Part shown: in pieces, positions 23,809-34,881 of the stretch
How positions within the stretch are numbered: the stretch's first letter is position 1
Layout of the letters: every line of letters starts with the position of its first letter
Assembly (NCBI RefSeq): GCF_022965805.1
Contig: NW_027331377.1
Coordinates: 36,001-100,000, forward strand
Direction of reading: 5' to 3'
DNA from: Primulina eburnea
Lineage: Eukaryota > Streptophyta > Magnoliopsida > Lamiales > Gesneriaceae
Length of the DNA: 64,000 bases
The notes under the pieces: model-generated
Databases searched by the model: none
Seen by the model: the letters and a program-made list of their open reading frames with translations, nothing else
Told to the model about the DNA's origin: nothing
Program-made: the position numbers and the translations under genes

Positions 23809-23986
23809 CTATTTATTTGATATTAGGATAAATTATTCGTTTGAGACTAGGCTTTTATTCTTAGTTTTAAATCTTTCATTCTTTCTTTAGCATTTTAATT
23901 AGATTAACTTTGTTTCAGCTTTTCATACTCTTTTGGAGCTTCAATCTTGCACTTTAATTTTGATTTCAGGGGTTAGCTCGTGTTAT

Positions 23987-26488
23987 ATGAGCCGTGCTCA
24001 AGACGTCAGGAATCTAGTGCCACTTGATCTTGAGATTGAAAGCACTCTCCGCAGTATCCGCAGAGCTCGAAGGAACAACGACTTAACCCTGGAGTTTGAA
24101 TCTGAAGCATAATCTGAAATAGACCGTAAACCAGAGGTTGAGGAAATGGCCGGAGAATAGGATAATCGGACGCTGATGGAACTTCATCGACCCGCATTCG
24201 GAGGTTATGGGTCTAGTATTGTGCGTCCCACAATACAGGCTAATACATTTGAGCTTAAACCGGGCATCATCCAGATGATCCAACTTCAAGTCAAATTTGG
24301 AGGATCACCTTCCGAAGACCCTAATGCACATCTGGAAAACTTTCTGTCAATCTGTGACACAATCAAGTGCAATGGGGTGAGGACTGATGCCATTCGACTC
24401 AGATTATTCCCATTCTCCCTACAAGGAGAGGCTATGGAGTGGCTTCGAGACCTTCCAGCTGGCTCTATCACGACTTGGGAAGGATTGGTCGAGTTCTTTA
24501 TGCACAGGTATTTTCCCCCAACTAAGATTACATAGTTAAGAAATGAAATTACATCATTTAGACAGAGAGATGGGGAATCACTGAATTCAGCATGGGCGAG
24601 TTTCAAGAAAATGTTAAGGATGTGCCCGAGACATGGCTTTTCAATAGGCCAACAGGTTGAGACATTCTATTATGGAGTAGATCCTTCTGTGAGATCTATG
24701 CTCGATGCGGCAGCAAACGGAAGCTTGTACAGGAAAACGGCAACCGCAGCGCTCGAAATCTTATCTAATATGGCAGAGAGCAATGTGGGTTGGCAAGACA
24801 ACCGCAGGGAAAAGAAGGTAGGATTTCTAGAGATGGACGCTTTGACAGCGATCACAACAAAGCTTGACGGGTTGACACATCAGATGGCACAGTTACAGGC
24901 AAATAAATCAATACTAGTCAAACCGGTGCATAATATTCAGGGAAGTACTGAAACAGTTGGTGGATCATCTAGTGATATGCCCTTCGCGCCAAATATGTCT
25001 TGTGAGGGGATACAGTGCTTTGCAGGAGACTCGGTGAATTATGTGGGAAACCAAGGTCGTCCACAATACAATCCATACAGTTTTTCATATAACCCGGGCT
25101 GGAGGAATCATCCGAATTTTGGATGGAAGCAACCTGAAACTTCTGTTGAGCAACTACAGTTTAATCCGCCACAACATCCTACACAGCAAAGACCTCCTCA
25201 ACAACAACCTAAACCGCCACAAGGTGCAGGACCTTCTATGCCACCTGGTTTCAAGCCACATGATAGAAAGTCGAATCTTGAGGATATGCTTGCCAAGTAC
25301 ATAGCTGGGAATGAGATGAGATGGCAAAACCATGATGCCATGATGCAAAGAGTGGAGACGCAACTAGGGCAGTTAGCGACACAAATGGCTACACGAGCTC
25401 CGGGTACACTACCTAGTGACACGGAAAAGAATCCAAAAGGTGTCAATGCTGTCACGGCGACGTCCCTCATAAAGCAAGAATTGATCGATGTTGAAGGAGA
25501 TGAGAAGGAGAAGAACATATCCAAGCAAGAGTCCAATGACACGAGGGAGAAAGGTAAGTCTCTAAACTCAAACTCGAATATTGATATTAAATCACTCCTC
25601 TTTCCCCAAAGAGCAAAGCAACTGCAATTGGATACTCAATTTTCAAAATTTCTTTAGATTTTCAAAAAGCTGCATATAAATATTCCATTTGCAGAAGCTT
25701 TAGCTCAAATGCCTTCATATGCAAAATTTCTTAAAGAGATTTTATCAAAAAAGAGGAAATTAGGTGACTTTGAGACAGTTAACCTTTCGGAGGAATGTTC
25801 TGCAATTCTACAAAATAAACTCCCTCTAAAGCTTAAGGATCCAGGTAGTTTCTCTATCCCTTGCACTATTGGAACTTCAAATTTCAGTAAAGCTTTGTGT
25901 GACTTAGGTGCAAGCATTAACTTAATGCCATACTCTACTTTTGAGAAGTTACAGATAGATGAGGTAAAACCAACTACAATTTCCCTACAATTAGCTGATA
26001 GATCAATTAAATATCCTAGGGGAGTTGTAGAAGATGTGTTGGTGAAAGTTCATAAGTTCATATTTCCGGTGGATTTCATTGTGCTAGACATGGAGGAGGA
26101 TCGAGAGATCCCTCTTATTTTAGGGAGACCATTCTTAGCCACCGGGAAAGCTTTGATAGATGTGCAAAAGGGCGAATTAGTCTTGAGGTTTAATGGAGAG
26201 AATGTCATATTCAATGTTTTTCAGTCCATCAAATATTCTAATGATACTTCTGATTGTTTTCGAATTGATGCTACTGATGAGTTTGTTGAGTGTGATTTAC
26301 AGGGACTGATAGGTGAGGACCCTTTGGAGGTTTGCTTAACTCATTCGTCTCCACAAGAATTGGGAAAACAAGAGCTTGATGAATGTATCTCCTATTTGGA
26401 GGCAGGCAGACCGCTGTCGAAAACGGTAAACTCTAGGATTGGGGAGCTTGGGCATGTCCCACGACCTTTAAAATCATCCATCGAATAA
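23987..26488 (+). pseudogene. Athila gag-protease remnant
   Basis: The frame starts at ATG 23987-23989. Gag (about 24170-24830) includes EDPNAHLENFLSICDT and GEAMEWLRDLPAGSI. A proline/glutamine-rich region with coiled-coil-like ends follows (25090-25420). The protease (25850-26170) shows ALCDLGASINLMPYS and PLILGRPFLATG. It is in one frame throughout, with TAA 24110, TAG 24158, TAG 24533, TAG 25655 and TAA 26486 interrupting it. I see no clear CCHC knuckle, which is usual for this lineage. The gene product would be the particle protein and its processing enzyme; no full-length protein is possible here. Confidence 0.88.
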
Positions 26489-28204
26489 GCCCCGATCCTA
26501 GAGATGAAACCTCTTCCCTCGCACTTAAAATATCTGTTTTTACTTGATAATGATAAACTTCCAGTGATTGTTTCATCTACTTTGACAGGTAAGGAGGAAG
26601 AAAAGTTGTTGTGAGTGTTGAGGGAGAATATCAAAGCCATCGGCTGGAGCATCGCAGACATTAAGGGGATCAGCTCTTCTATGTGTATGCACAAGATTCT
26701 GATGGAGGCCGATCACAAGACATCTACTCAACCTCAAAGGCGTCTGAACCCGGCTATGCTAGAAGTGGTGAAGAAAGAGGTGATTAAGCTACTGGACGCA
26801 GGTATTATCTACCCGATTTCTGATAGTAGGTGGGTCAGTCCAGTACAGGTTGTTCCAAAGAAAGGTGGGATCACTGTAATGAATTGATTCCCACGAGAAC
26901 TGTTACAGGGTGGCGGGTTTGCATCGATTATAGAAAACTTAACAACGCCACCCGTAAAGATCATTTCCCCCTCCCGTTTATTGATCAAATGTTGGAAAGG
27001 CTAGCTGGCCATTCTTTTTATTGTTTTCTGGATGGTTATTCTGGTTATATGAAAATTCCAATTGACCCTGAAGATCAGGAGAAAACCACTTTTACTTGTC
27101 CTTATGGGACATTTGCATATAAACGAATGTCATTCGGTCTATGTAATGCACCAGCGACTTTCCAACGATGCATGATGGCAATTTTTCATGATATGATTGA
27201 GGATTTCATTGAGATATTCGTGGATGACTTTTCTGTATTCGGCTCCTCGTTTGATACTTGTTTAATTAACCTGTCTAAGGTTTTGGAGAGATGTGAGGAG
27301 TCGAATTTGGTCTTAAATTGGGAAAAATGTCATTTTATGGTGAGAGAGGGAATAGTGTTGGGGCATAAAATTTCTGAAAATGGGATTGAGGTTGATAAGG
27401 AAAAGATAGAAGTGATTGAGAAACTCCCAGCCCCAACCAAAATTAGAGGAGTGCGTAGTTTTCTCGGGCATGCGGGATTCTACAGACGTTTTATAAAAGA
27501 TTTTTCTAGAATTGCCAAGCCTATGACTAATTTACTGATAAAAGAGGTGCCTTTTGATTTTTCTGTCGAGTGTGTGCAGGCATTTCAGATCCTGAAAGAG
27601 AAATTGATCAGAGCAACTGTGATGATAGCACCTGACTGGGGGTCGCCATTTGAGGTGATGTGTGATGCAAGCAACACAGCGCTAGGGGCAGCGTTGGGGA
27701 AAAAGAGAGAAAAATGTATCCATGTCATCTACTACGCTAGCATGACACTGTCAGCTGCCCAACTGAACTATGCCACTACAGAAAAAGAGCTCCTCGCCGT
27801 GGTGTTTGCTTTGGACAAGTTTAGATCATATTTGATAGGGAGTAAAGTTGTCGTGCACACCGACCATTCAGCATTGAAATATCTTATGTCCAAGAAGGAT
27901 GCAAAACCAAGACTAATTCGCTGGATTCTTCTTTTGCAGGAATTTGACTTGGAAATAATCGATAGGAAGGGCACAGAAAATCAAGTTGCAGACCATCTCT
28001 CTCGTTTGGAAAATCCTATTCAAGGAAATGACTTTATTCGAGACGATTTTTCCGGATGAACAACTCTTTGAAATCAACAGTTTACCATGGTATGCCGATT
28101 TTGTTAATTATCTATCAAGTAAGTTCATTCCTCCCCACTTTACTTATCAGCAAAAGAAGAAATTTTTTTCCGATTTGAAATATTATTTGTGGGAGGATCC
28201 TTAT
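26489..28204 (+). pseudogene. Athila reverse transcriptase and RNase H remnant
   Basis: The gag-protease frame continues with a TGA at 26612-26614, and the RT N-terminus begins near 26690. A frame change near 26880 moves the body of RT and RNase H to the 26905-28059 frame. The RT catalytic motif FVDDFSVFG lies near 27220 and both Asp are present. RNase H shows [14 protein letters not shown] and [10 protein letters not shown], ending in DHLSRLE. A one-base frameshift in the T run near 28045-28050 separates a short integrase N-terminal segment (28050-28199), which is then cut by the gypsy insertion at 28205. The enzymes would copy element RNA in the particle. Confidence 0.9.
28200..28204. repeat. 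Target-site duplication CTTAT, left copy
   Basis: CTTAT at 28200-28204 and 36697-36701 directly flank the gypsy element. Confidence 0.95.
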
Positions 28205-28298
28205 TGTAAGGCTCGAGAATTATCGATACTATTGATGTTGGAATTGTAGAGATAAGAATGCACAATTATGAGATTTTGAGCAGCAGGGCCGAAGCCAC

Positions 28299-28526
28299 AC
28301 CGCACCCGCGGTGCTAAGACTACCGCACCCGCGGTGTAGGTGACAGAAAGTTGAGGGAAATTTGCGAAGCAACACCGCACCCGCGGTGCGTGCAAGACCG
28401 CACCCGCGGTGGTGGGACCGCACCCGCGGTGGTGCAAGCGCCGCACCCGCGGTGATCGAGATTCAGAAAATATTATTGCTGCCGAGAGCACAGCGCACCC
28501 GCGCTCTTGAGTTGCCGCACCCGCGG
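28299..28526 (+). repeat. GC-rich dyad array (ACCGCACCCGCGGT) upstream of the LTR TATA box
   Basis: Eight copies in about 230 bp. Most are ACCGC-ACCC-GCGGT or lose only the first base. The copy near 28487 is AGCGC-ACCC-GCGCT, with matching changes in both arms. The array ends about 50 bp before the TATA-like box. Confidence 0.88.
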
Positions 28527-28574
28527 TGCTGCATGCAGAAGTGCCACCTTTGTTTGTGCTTATGACACATGGCA

Positions 28575-28588
28575 TGTATATATATAGA
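28575..28588 (+). promoter_or_regulatory. TATA-like box in the 5' LTR
   Basis: TGTATATATATAGA is the best core-promoter candidate of the LTR, so transcription likely starts about 30 bp downstream. Position is inferred. Confidence 0.6.
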
Positions 28589-29437
28589 GTCTCATGCTGA
28601 TTCATTCTTCTCCATTTTCAGTAGAGAGAACCGAGAGCTCCTTCCAAAATTCCTCAAGTTCCTCATGGCTTTGAATTGAGCTTGTACAAAATTCATCCAT
28701 CCAAATTTTGAGATAAGTAGGGATTATCGATCCTTGCATCGTTGGCTACGAAAGGACGTAAGTTTCTTACATTTCCAGCATGTTTCGAAATTCATATGTT
28801 GGAGAAGTTGTGATTTGCTTGAAGATATGTGTTCTTGATATCTTGAGCTTTATATAGTTGCTATCAGATTGATTTTCGGATATCGTATGCTTTTGTTCGA
28901 AATTCCAGCATGTGTTATGTGAAGATTTTACAGATTCTAACTGGTGGATTGATGTTTAGATGAGATCATGAGTTGTTGGGATTGATTATGATATTGTTGT
29001 GGTGAGATTGTATTATCGGTATCGAAGAAATACGTCGTTATGCCGTCGATTTTATACCGAATGTGATTCTTGAGTTGTACAAGATGGTTGAGTTGTGTTT
29101 TGATATATATAGCACATTCATTATCCCATTTCAGATTAATCTTGACAGAGTTGACATTCTGACTTTGAGACTTCGATCGACGATTCGACAAGAAAGGTAT
29201 AATTCATGTGGTCACGGGATTGCACAACTCGATTCAGATTTGATACGAGTTTCCCTAAATCACATACTAGATTGTTATTACATTGATTATGTAATGCCTT
29301 GTTTATTGATTTATATTCGAGTCTTGAGATAGGAGAGATTGGCAGACTTGCCAAAACTAGACGTTTCGGTGTATCGTCGCATAGGAGCAGATTTGCTATA
29401 TGTGTAGACCCTCGATACAGAGTTGACCGAAGTCTAG

Positions 29438-29492
29438 GAATAAGACGTACCGTTGCCCCGAGTGGTTGGGTAGGTGACAGACCGTCTTATTC
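29438..29492 (+). other. LTR hairpin H1 (GAATAAGACG / CGTCTTATTC)
   Basis: Ten-base perfect inverted repeat around 35 nt in the transcribed part of the LTR. The 3' LTR copy is 36115-36169. Confidence 0.65.
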
Positions 29493-29663
29493 ACACCGGG
29501 ATCCCTAGATTAGAAAAGAGTCGAGTCAAGATTTGAATTGTCGAATACAGATTTGTATTCTACTACATGTTTAGATTTTAATCATGTTACTTGATTTATG
29601 CTATGCATTTGTACATGATTTATGAGTTTTATACTGGGATATGTTCTCACCGGAGTTATCCGG

Positions 29664-29697
29664 CTGTTGTCGTGTCTGTATGTGTGCATGGCAACAG
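29664..29697 (+). other. LTR hairpin H2 (CTGTTGTC / GGCAACAG)
   Basis: Eight-base inverted repeat with one possible G-U pair around 18 nt. The 3' LTR copy is 36357-36390. Confidence 0.65.
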
Positions 29698-30008
29698 GTG
29701 GGGCAGGATCGGGGTCACGAGCTAGATGAGAGATGATGATAGCGTGGAGATCTCGGGCATTGCAGATTACTAGTGGTTTCTTATGGCACTTGTACTACTT
29801 ATGTTTAGAGTTGTCATTTGAACACTAGTGAATGTTTGTACGAACAGACATGTATGTACATTATGTTGTTTATTTCAGTTAACGACATGTTATGCTATAT
29901 CTATACATTTGAATTAATGTTAAAAGCAAATTTTTGACCCACATTTTCGAACAAAGATCCAATTAAATCCCAAAAGAATTGAGTTAGAGCCCGGGTCCCC
30001 ACAACAGG

Positions 30009-30020
30009 TGGTATCAGAGC
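30009..30020 (+). other. Primer binding site (tRNA-iMet)
   Basis: TGGTATCAGAGC, an exact match to the usual plant site, starts six bases after the LTR end. Confidence 0.95.
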
Positions 30021-30259
30021 AGTAGGTTCTGTAGACTGAGATAGAATAGAATGAGCGGGGTAGATCGAGTCATCTTCCTTGCTTTTGAGATGCTAGCATG
30101 ACTTATTGCTTTCCCTATTATATGTTGTATTGTTATCTGAATTGATTTACAGCATTTCAAGCCTGAATCAGAACCGATTCTCGATCAGAGGTATATGATC
30201 AGAGGAGGGCTGAGACAGATGACATTGATTATGTACTAATCAGTTTGATAATCAGATTT

Positions 30260-33200
30260 ATGCCGCCTAGACGAGTGCCACAGCCAGAGCAGGGTAGCAC
30301 ATCAGGTGCACAGATGGACGTCACCGCTACACCGATGGAGACCTTATTGAAGAGATTCCAGTCTTTCCATCCGCCTACTCTGAAGGGCACAGAGAGTGCA
30401 GTAGAGTGCGAGAGCTGGCTTGATGATATCGAGATGCTGTTTGAGTCTTTGGCTTACACTGACGAACGACGTGTGAAGCTGATAGGGCATCAGATGCAAG
30501 AGGTTGCAAAGAGCTGGTGGTTGACTACAAAGAGAGCCTTGGAGCACCGAGGCATTGATATTACGTGGAAAGTTTTTAAAGATGAGTTCTATCAGCGCTT
30601 CTTCCCCGTCTCCTACCGGAAAGATAAGGGAGCTGAATTTGCGAATCTGAAGCAGGGACAGTGGAACATCGAGGAGTATGTTGCTAAATTTTCTGCATTG
30701 CTACGATTTGCACCGCATGTGGCCGGGAACGACGAGGCAGTGGCCGATCAGTTCATCAACGGGCTGAATCCCGATGTCTTTACTTTGGTGAACACGGGAC
30801 GGCCTAACACTTTTTCAGAGGCACTGAACAGAGCTAAGGGAGCAGAGGCTGGCTTGATCAGGCAGCGAGGGGCTTCCTACGGTGTTCAGGGGCAGAGACC
30901 GCCACAACCTACTACCGTACAGTTTCCACCACCTCATCCTCGTTTTGACAGCGGAGCTAGTGGTAGTGGTAAGAAGGAATTTCTAAAGGCTAAGGGCAAG
31001 CAGTTTAAGAAATCTGGGAGTAGTTCATCGAGTTCGAGTGGATCTCGACAGAGAGGTCAGGGGTCAGATTATAGTGGCGCATACTGTGGTTCATGCGGAG
31101 GGCGACATGCTACGGAGCAGTGTCAAGGAGTTCTGGGACGCTGCAACATCTGTAGGCAACAGGGACATTTCGCCAGAGTTTGTCCCCAGAGGGGTGCACA
31201 ACGATTCCAGAGCACAGGATCATCAGCACCAGCGCCACAGATGGAGAGACAGGCATCTTCGGTACACTCCTTTCAGCTACCCTCTACACAGACCCAGCAG
31301 AGGCCAGGAGGTAGTCAGACGGTGAGTCAGCCTCCTCGACAGCAGGCACGTGTTTTTGCCCTGACAGAGGAGCAGGCGCAGGAGGCGCCAGATGACGTCA
31401 TTGCAGGTAATTGTTTCCTTTGCGGTTATCCTGCATATGTGTTGATAGACACAGGGGCATCGCATACATTCATATCTGAACATTTTGCATTGAGACATGC
31501 ATTGCCTGTTGAGTCGATGTCGACAGTAGTGTCTATAGCTTCTCCGTTGGGAAGTGGTTTGATATCTGTGACTACTGTTAGACACTGTATGCTTCAGTTT
31601 GAGGGGCATGAGATTGATCTTGATTGTGTAGTACTTGGTTTGGCTGATTTTGATTGTATAGTTGGTATAGACATGTTGACCAAGTACAGGGCCACGGTAG
31701 ATTGTTTCCACAAGATTGTCAGATTCAGACCCGAAATGACAGACGAGTGGAAATTCTACGGCAAGGGTTCCAGATCTCGGATTCCCTTAGTATCTGCTCT
31801 GACTATGAGTAGATTGCTTCAGAGAGGAGCAGAGGGCTTTCTCGTATATTCAGTAGACCTACTGAAGTCGAGCCCAGCATTGGCAGATCTGCCAGTGGTT
31901 TGCGAGTTTGCAGATGTTTTTCCTGATGAGATTCCAGGGTTGCCTCCGGTTCGAGAGGTTGATTTTAGCATAGACCTTGTGCCAGGCAGTGTTCCTATTT
32001 CGAGAGCTCCGTATAGGATGGCACCGATAGAACTGAAAGAGTTGAAAGCACAGTTGGAAGATCTTTTGTCCAAGGGATATATCAGATCCAGTGTATCACC
32101 TTGGGGTGCTCCGGTGTTTTTCGTTAGAAAGAAAGATGGTTCGATGCGACTGTGTATTGATTATAGGCAGTTGAACAAGGCGACCGTGAAGAACAAGTAT
32201 CCGTTGCCTCGCATCGACGATTTGTTTGATCAGTTACAGGGATCTTCGGTATATTCGAAGATTGATTTGAGATCAGGGTATCATCAACTTAGAGTTAGAG
32301 ATGTTGATATTCCGAAGACTGCATTCCGAACCAGGTATGGACACTACGAGTTTGTTGTTATGCCTTTCGGTTTGACGAATGCACCAGCGGTGTTTATGAG
32401 TTTGATGAACCGTATTTTTCAGAGCTATTTAGATGAATTTGTGATTGTATTTATTGACGACATTTTGGTGTATTCGAAGAGCTTGACCGAGCATGCAGAT
32501 CACCTGAGGATTGTATTGAAGACTTTGAGGAATGAGCGGTTGTATGCCAAACTGTCCAAATGTGAATTCTGGTTGCGACAGGTTGTCTTCTTGGGGCATA
32601 TTATATCTGGAGAGGGTATTGCGGTAGATCCGAGTAAAGTTGAGGCTGTGATCAGTTGGCCGAGACCGACTTCTGTGCCAGAGATACGCAGTTTAATGGG
32701 TCTAGCCGGGTATTATCGACGTTTTATTCGAGACTTCTCCAGTATAGCGAAGCCGATTACCCAGTTGACACAGAAGAACATGCCATTTGTGTGGTCAGAA
32801 GAGTGTGAGAGCAGTTTTGTTGAGCTGAAGAAGAGGCTGACTAGTGCGCCTGTCTTGACAATTCCATCAGGTACAGGTGAGTTCGTTGTATATTGTGATG
32901 CATCTCACAGAGGGCTTGGATGTGTTCTTATGCAGCGAGGGCACGTGATAGCATACGCCTCTAGACAGCTAAAGCCGCACGAGACTCGTTACCCGATTCA
33001 TGATCTTGAATTGGCGGCGATTGTGTTTGCACTTAAGATCTGGCGTCATTATCTGTATGGCGAGAAATTTGAGATCTATTCCGATCATAAGAGCTTGAAG
33101 TATCTCTTTTCTCAGTCAGAGTTGAACATGAGGCAGCGACGATGGCTTGATCTGCTGAAAGATTTTGATTGCGAGATCAAGTACCATCCAGGAAAGGCGA

Positions 33201-34780
33201 ATGCAGCGGCAGACGCCTTGAGTCGAAAGGTATGTTCTTTGTCCTTGTCGACTATAGGTGTATCGAGTTTAGTAGAAGATGGTTGCTTGTCTGGATTGAC
33301 ATTTGATACAGAGAGTAGACCGCTGCGACTTGCTGCGATTCAGATTGAGCCAGATCTGATTTCGAGGATCAAAGAAGCACAGAGAACTGATCCGAATGTA
33401 CAGAGATCGATTGATATGGTCAGAGCTGGTCATATCTCAGAATATCAGGTCAGAGATTCTGTTCTGTATGTGCATAACCGTCTAGTGGTGCCCGATGTTT
33501 CAGATTTGAGACGACAGATCATGTCAGAGGCACACTGTAGTCGGTTCAGCATTCATCCTGGTGGCAGAAAGATGTACAATGATTTGAAGACACAATTCTG
33601 GTGGAAGCAGATGAAGACAGATATTGCAGAATTTGTGTCTAAATGTCTGAATTGCCAACAGGTGAAGGCAGAAAGGAAGAAACCCGGAGGTCTACTTCAG
33701 AGTTTGTCTGTTCCTGAATGGAAATGGGACCACATTTCCATGGACTTCGTGACGAAGTTACCTCGATCTTCGCGGGGCTGTGACGCGATTTGGGTTGTGA
33801 TAGACAGACTGACCAAATCAGCGTGTTTTATTCCGTACCGGATGACCTATCGACATGATCAGATGGCCGAGTTGTATGTCAGAGAGGTCGTCAGATTGCA
33901 CGGTGTGCCGAAGTCGATCGTATCAGATCGTGATCCATGATTCACTTCTCACTTTTGGCACAGCTTGCAGCAGGCTTTGGGTACGACTTTACACCTGAGC
34001 ACTGCTTATCATCCCCAGACAGACGGACAGTCAGAACGGACTATCTAGACTTTAGAGGATATGCTGAGAGCTGTAGTACTAGACTTTGGTACTAGTTGGC
34101 AAGATTCATTGCCGTTGTGTGAGTTTTCATACAACAACAGCTATCAGACGAGCATAGAGATGGCACCGTTCGAAGCTTTATACGGAAAGAAATGCAGATC
34201 TCCGTTGTACTGGGATGATATTTCTGAGGTACCAGAGTTAGGGCCTGATATGATTCGTGCGATGACTGAGAAAGTGAAGATCATTCAGAAGAGAATGAAG
34301 ACGGCACAGGATAGGCAAGCGAAGTACGCCAATATTAGACGTAGACCGTTAGTATTCGAACAGGGAGACAGAGTATTTCTGAAGATTTCACCTTTCAGAG
34401 GCGTTGTCAGATTTGGCAAGCGTGGAAAGTTGTCTCCTAGATACGTCGGTCCGTATGAGATCCTTGAGAAGATTGGCGATCGAGCTTACAGACTTGCTCT
34501 TCCTCCTTCATTGTCCAGTATACATGACGTTTTTCATGTATCGATGTTGCGTAGATATATGCCAGATGATTCTCATGTCATTCAACCTGACGAAGCCGAG
34601 TTAGATCAGACTTTGAGCTACGTCGAGCAACCAATACAGATTTTGGATCGGAAGGAAAAGAAGCTTAGAACCAAGACCATTCCGCTTGTGAAGATTCAGT
34701 GGAGTCGTCATGGCATCGAGGAAGCAACTTGGGAGACAGAGTCTGAGATGAGACAGAGGCATCCCGAGCTATTTGTATGA
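30260..34780 (+). pseudogene. gag-pol polyprotein of the young gypsy element, two premature stops in integrase
   Basis: The chosen start is ATG 30260-30262 (MPPRR), conserved in the relatives. One frame of 1506 codons to the final TGA encodes: gag domain (about 30-220); serine-rich linker; Cys-His stretch [17 protein letters not shown] knuckle (295-308); protease with LIDTGAS (Asp 397); RT with FIDDIL (Asp 733, 734); RNase H (about 875-990) with CDASHRGLG and SDHKSLKYL; integrase HHCC region (about 1092-1135) and core; a C-terminal chromodomain-like end with IQWSRHGIEEATWE. TGA at codon 1227 (33938-33940) and TAG at codon 1263 (34046-34048) lie between the second and third catalytic residues of integrase. 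Gag, protease, RT and RNase H remain intact upstream. Confidence 0.95.
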
Positions 34781-34867
34781 TGTGAGTTTTCTTTCAGTTC
34801 TAATGTCATTTCTTCCTTTACTATGATTGATTAAGAGGTTTGCGAGTTCGAGGACGAACTCCTGTCT

Positions 34868-34881
34868 AAGAGGGGGAGAAA
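34868..34881 (+). other. Polypurine tract of the young gypsy element
   Basis: AAGAGGGGGAGAAA immediately precedes the 3' LTR. Confidence 0.92.

Larger units (their letters stand above)
28205..30003 (+). repeat. 5' LTR of the young gypsy element (1799 bp)
   Basis: It runs from TGTAAGGCTC to GTCCCCACA. It contains the dyad array (28299-28526), a TATA-like box (28575-28588), H1 (29438-29492) and H2 (29664-29697). It lacks 16 bases present in the 3' LTR at 36303-36318. Confidence 0.95.

Noticed and set aside
28299..28526. Possible CRISPR-like or satellite array because of regularly recurring short motifs
   Set aside because: Spacing is irregular, repeats are only 14 bases, the array is within an LTR, and the genome is a plant.
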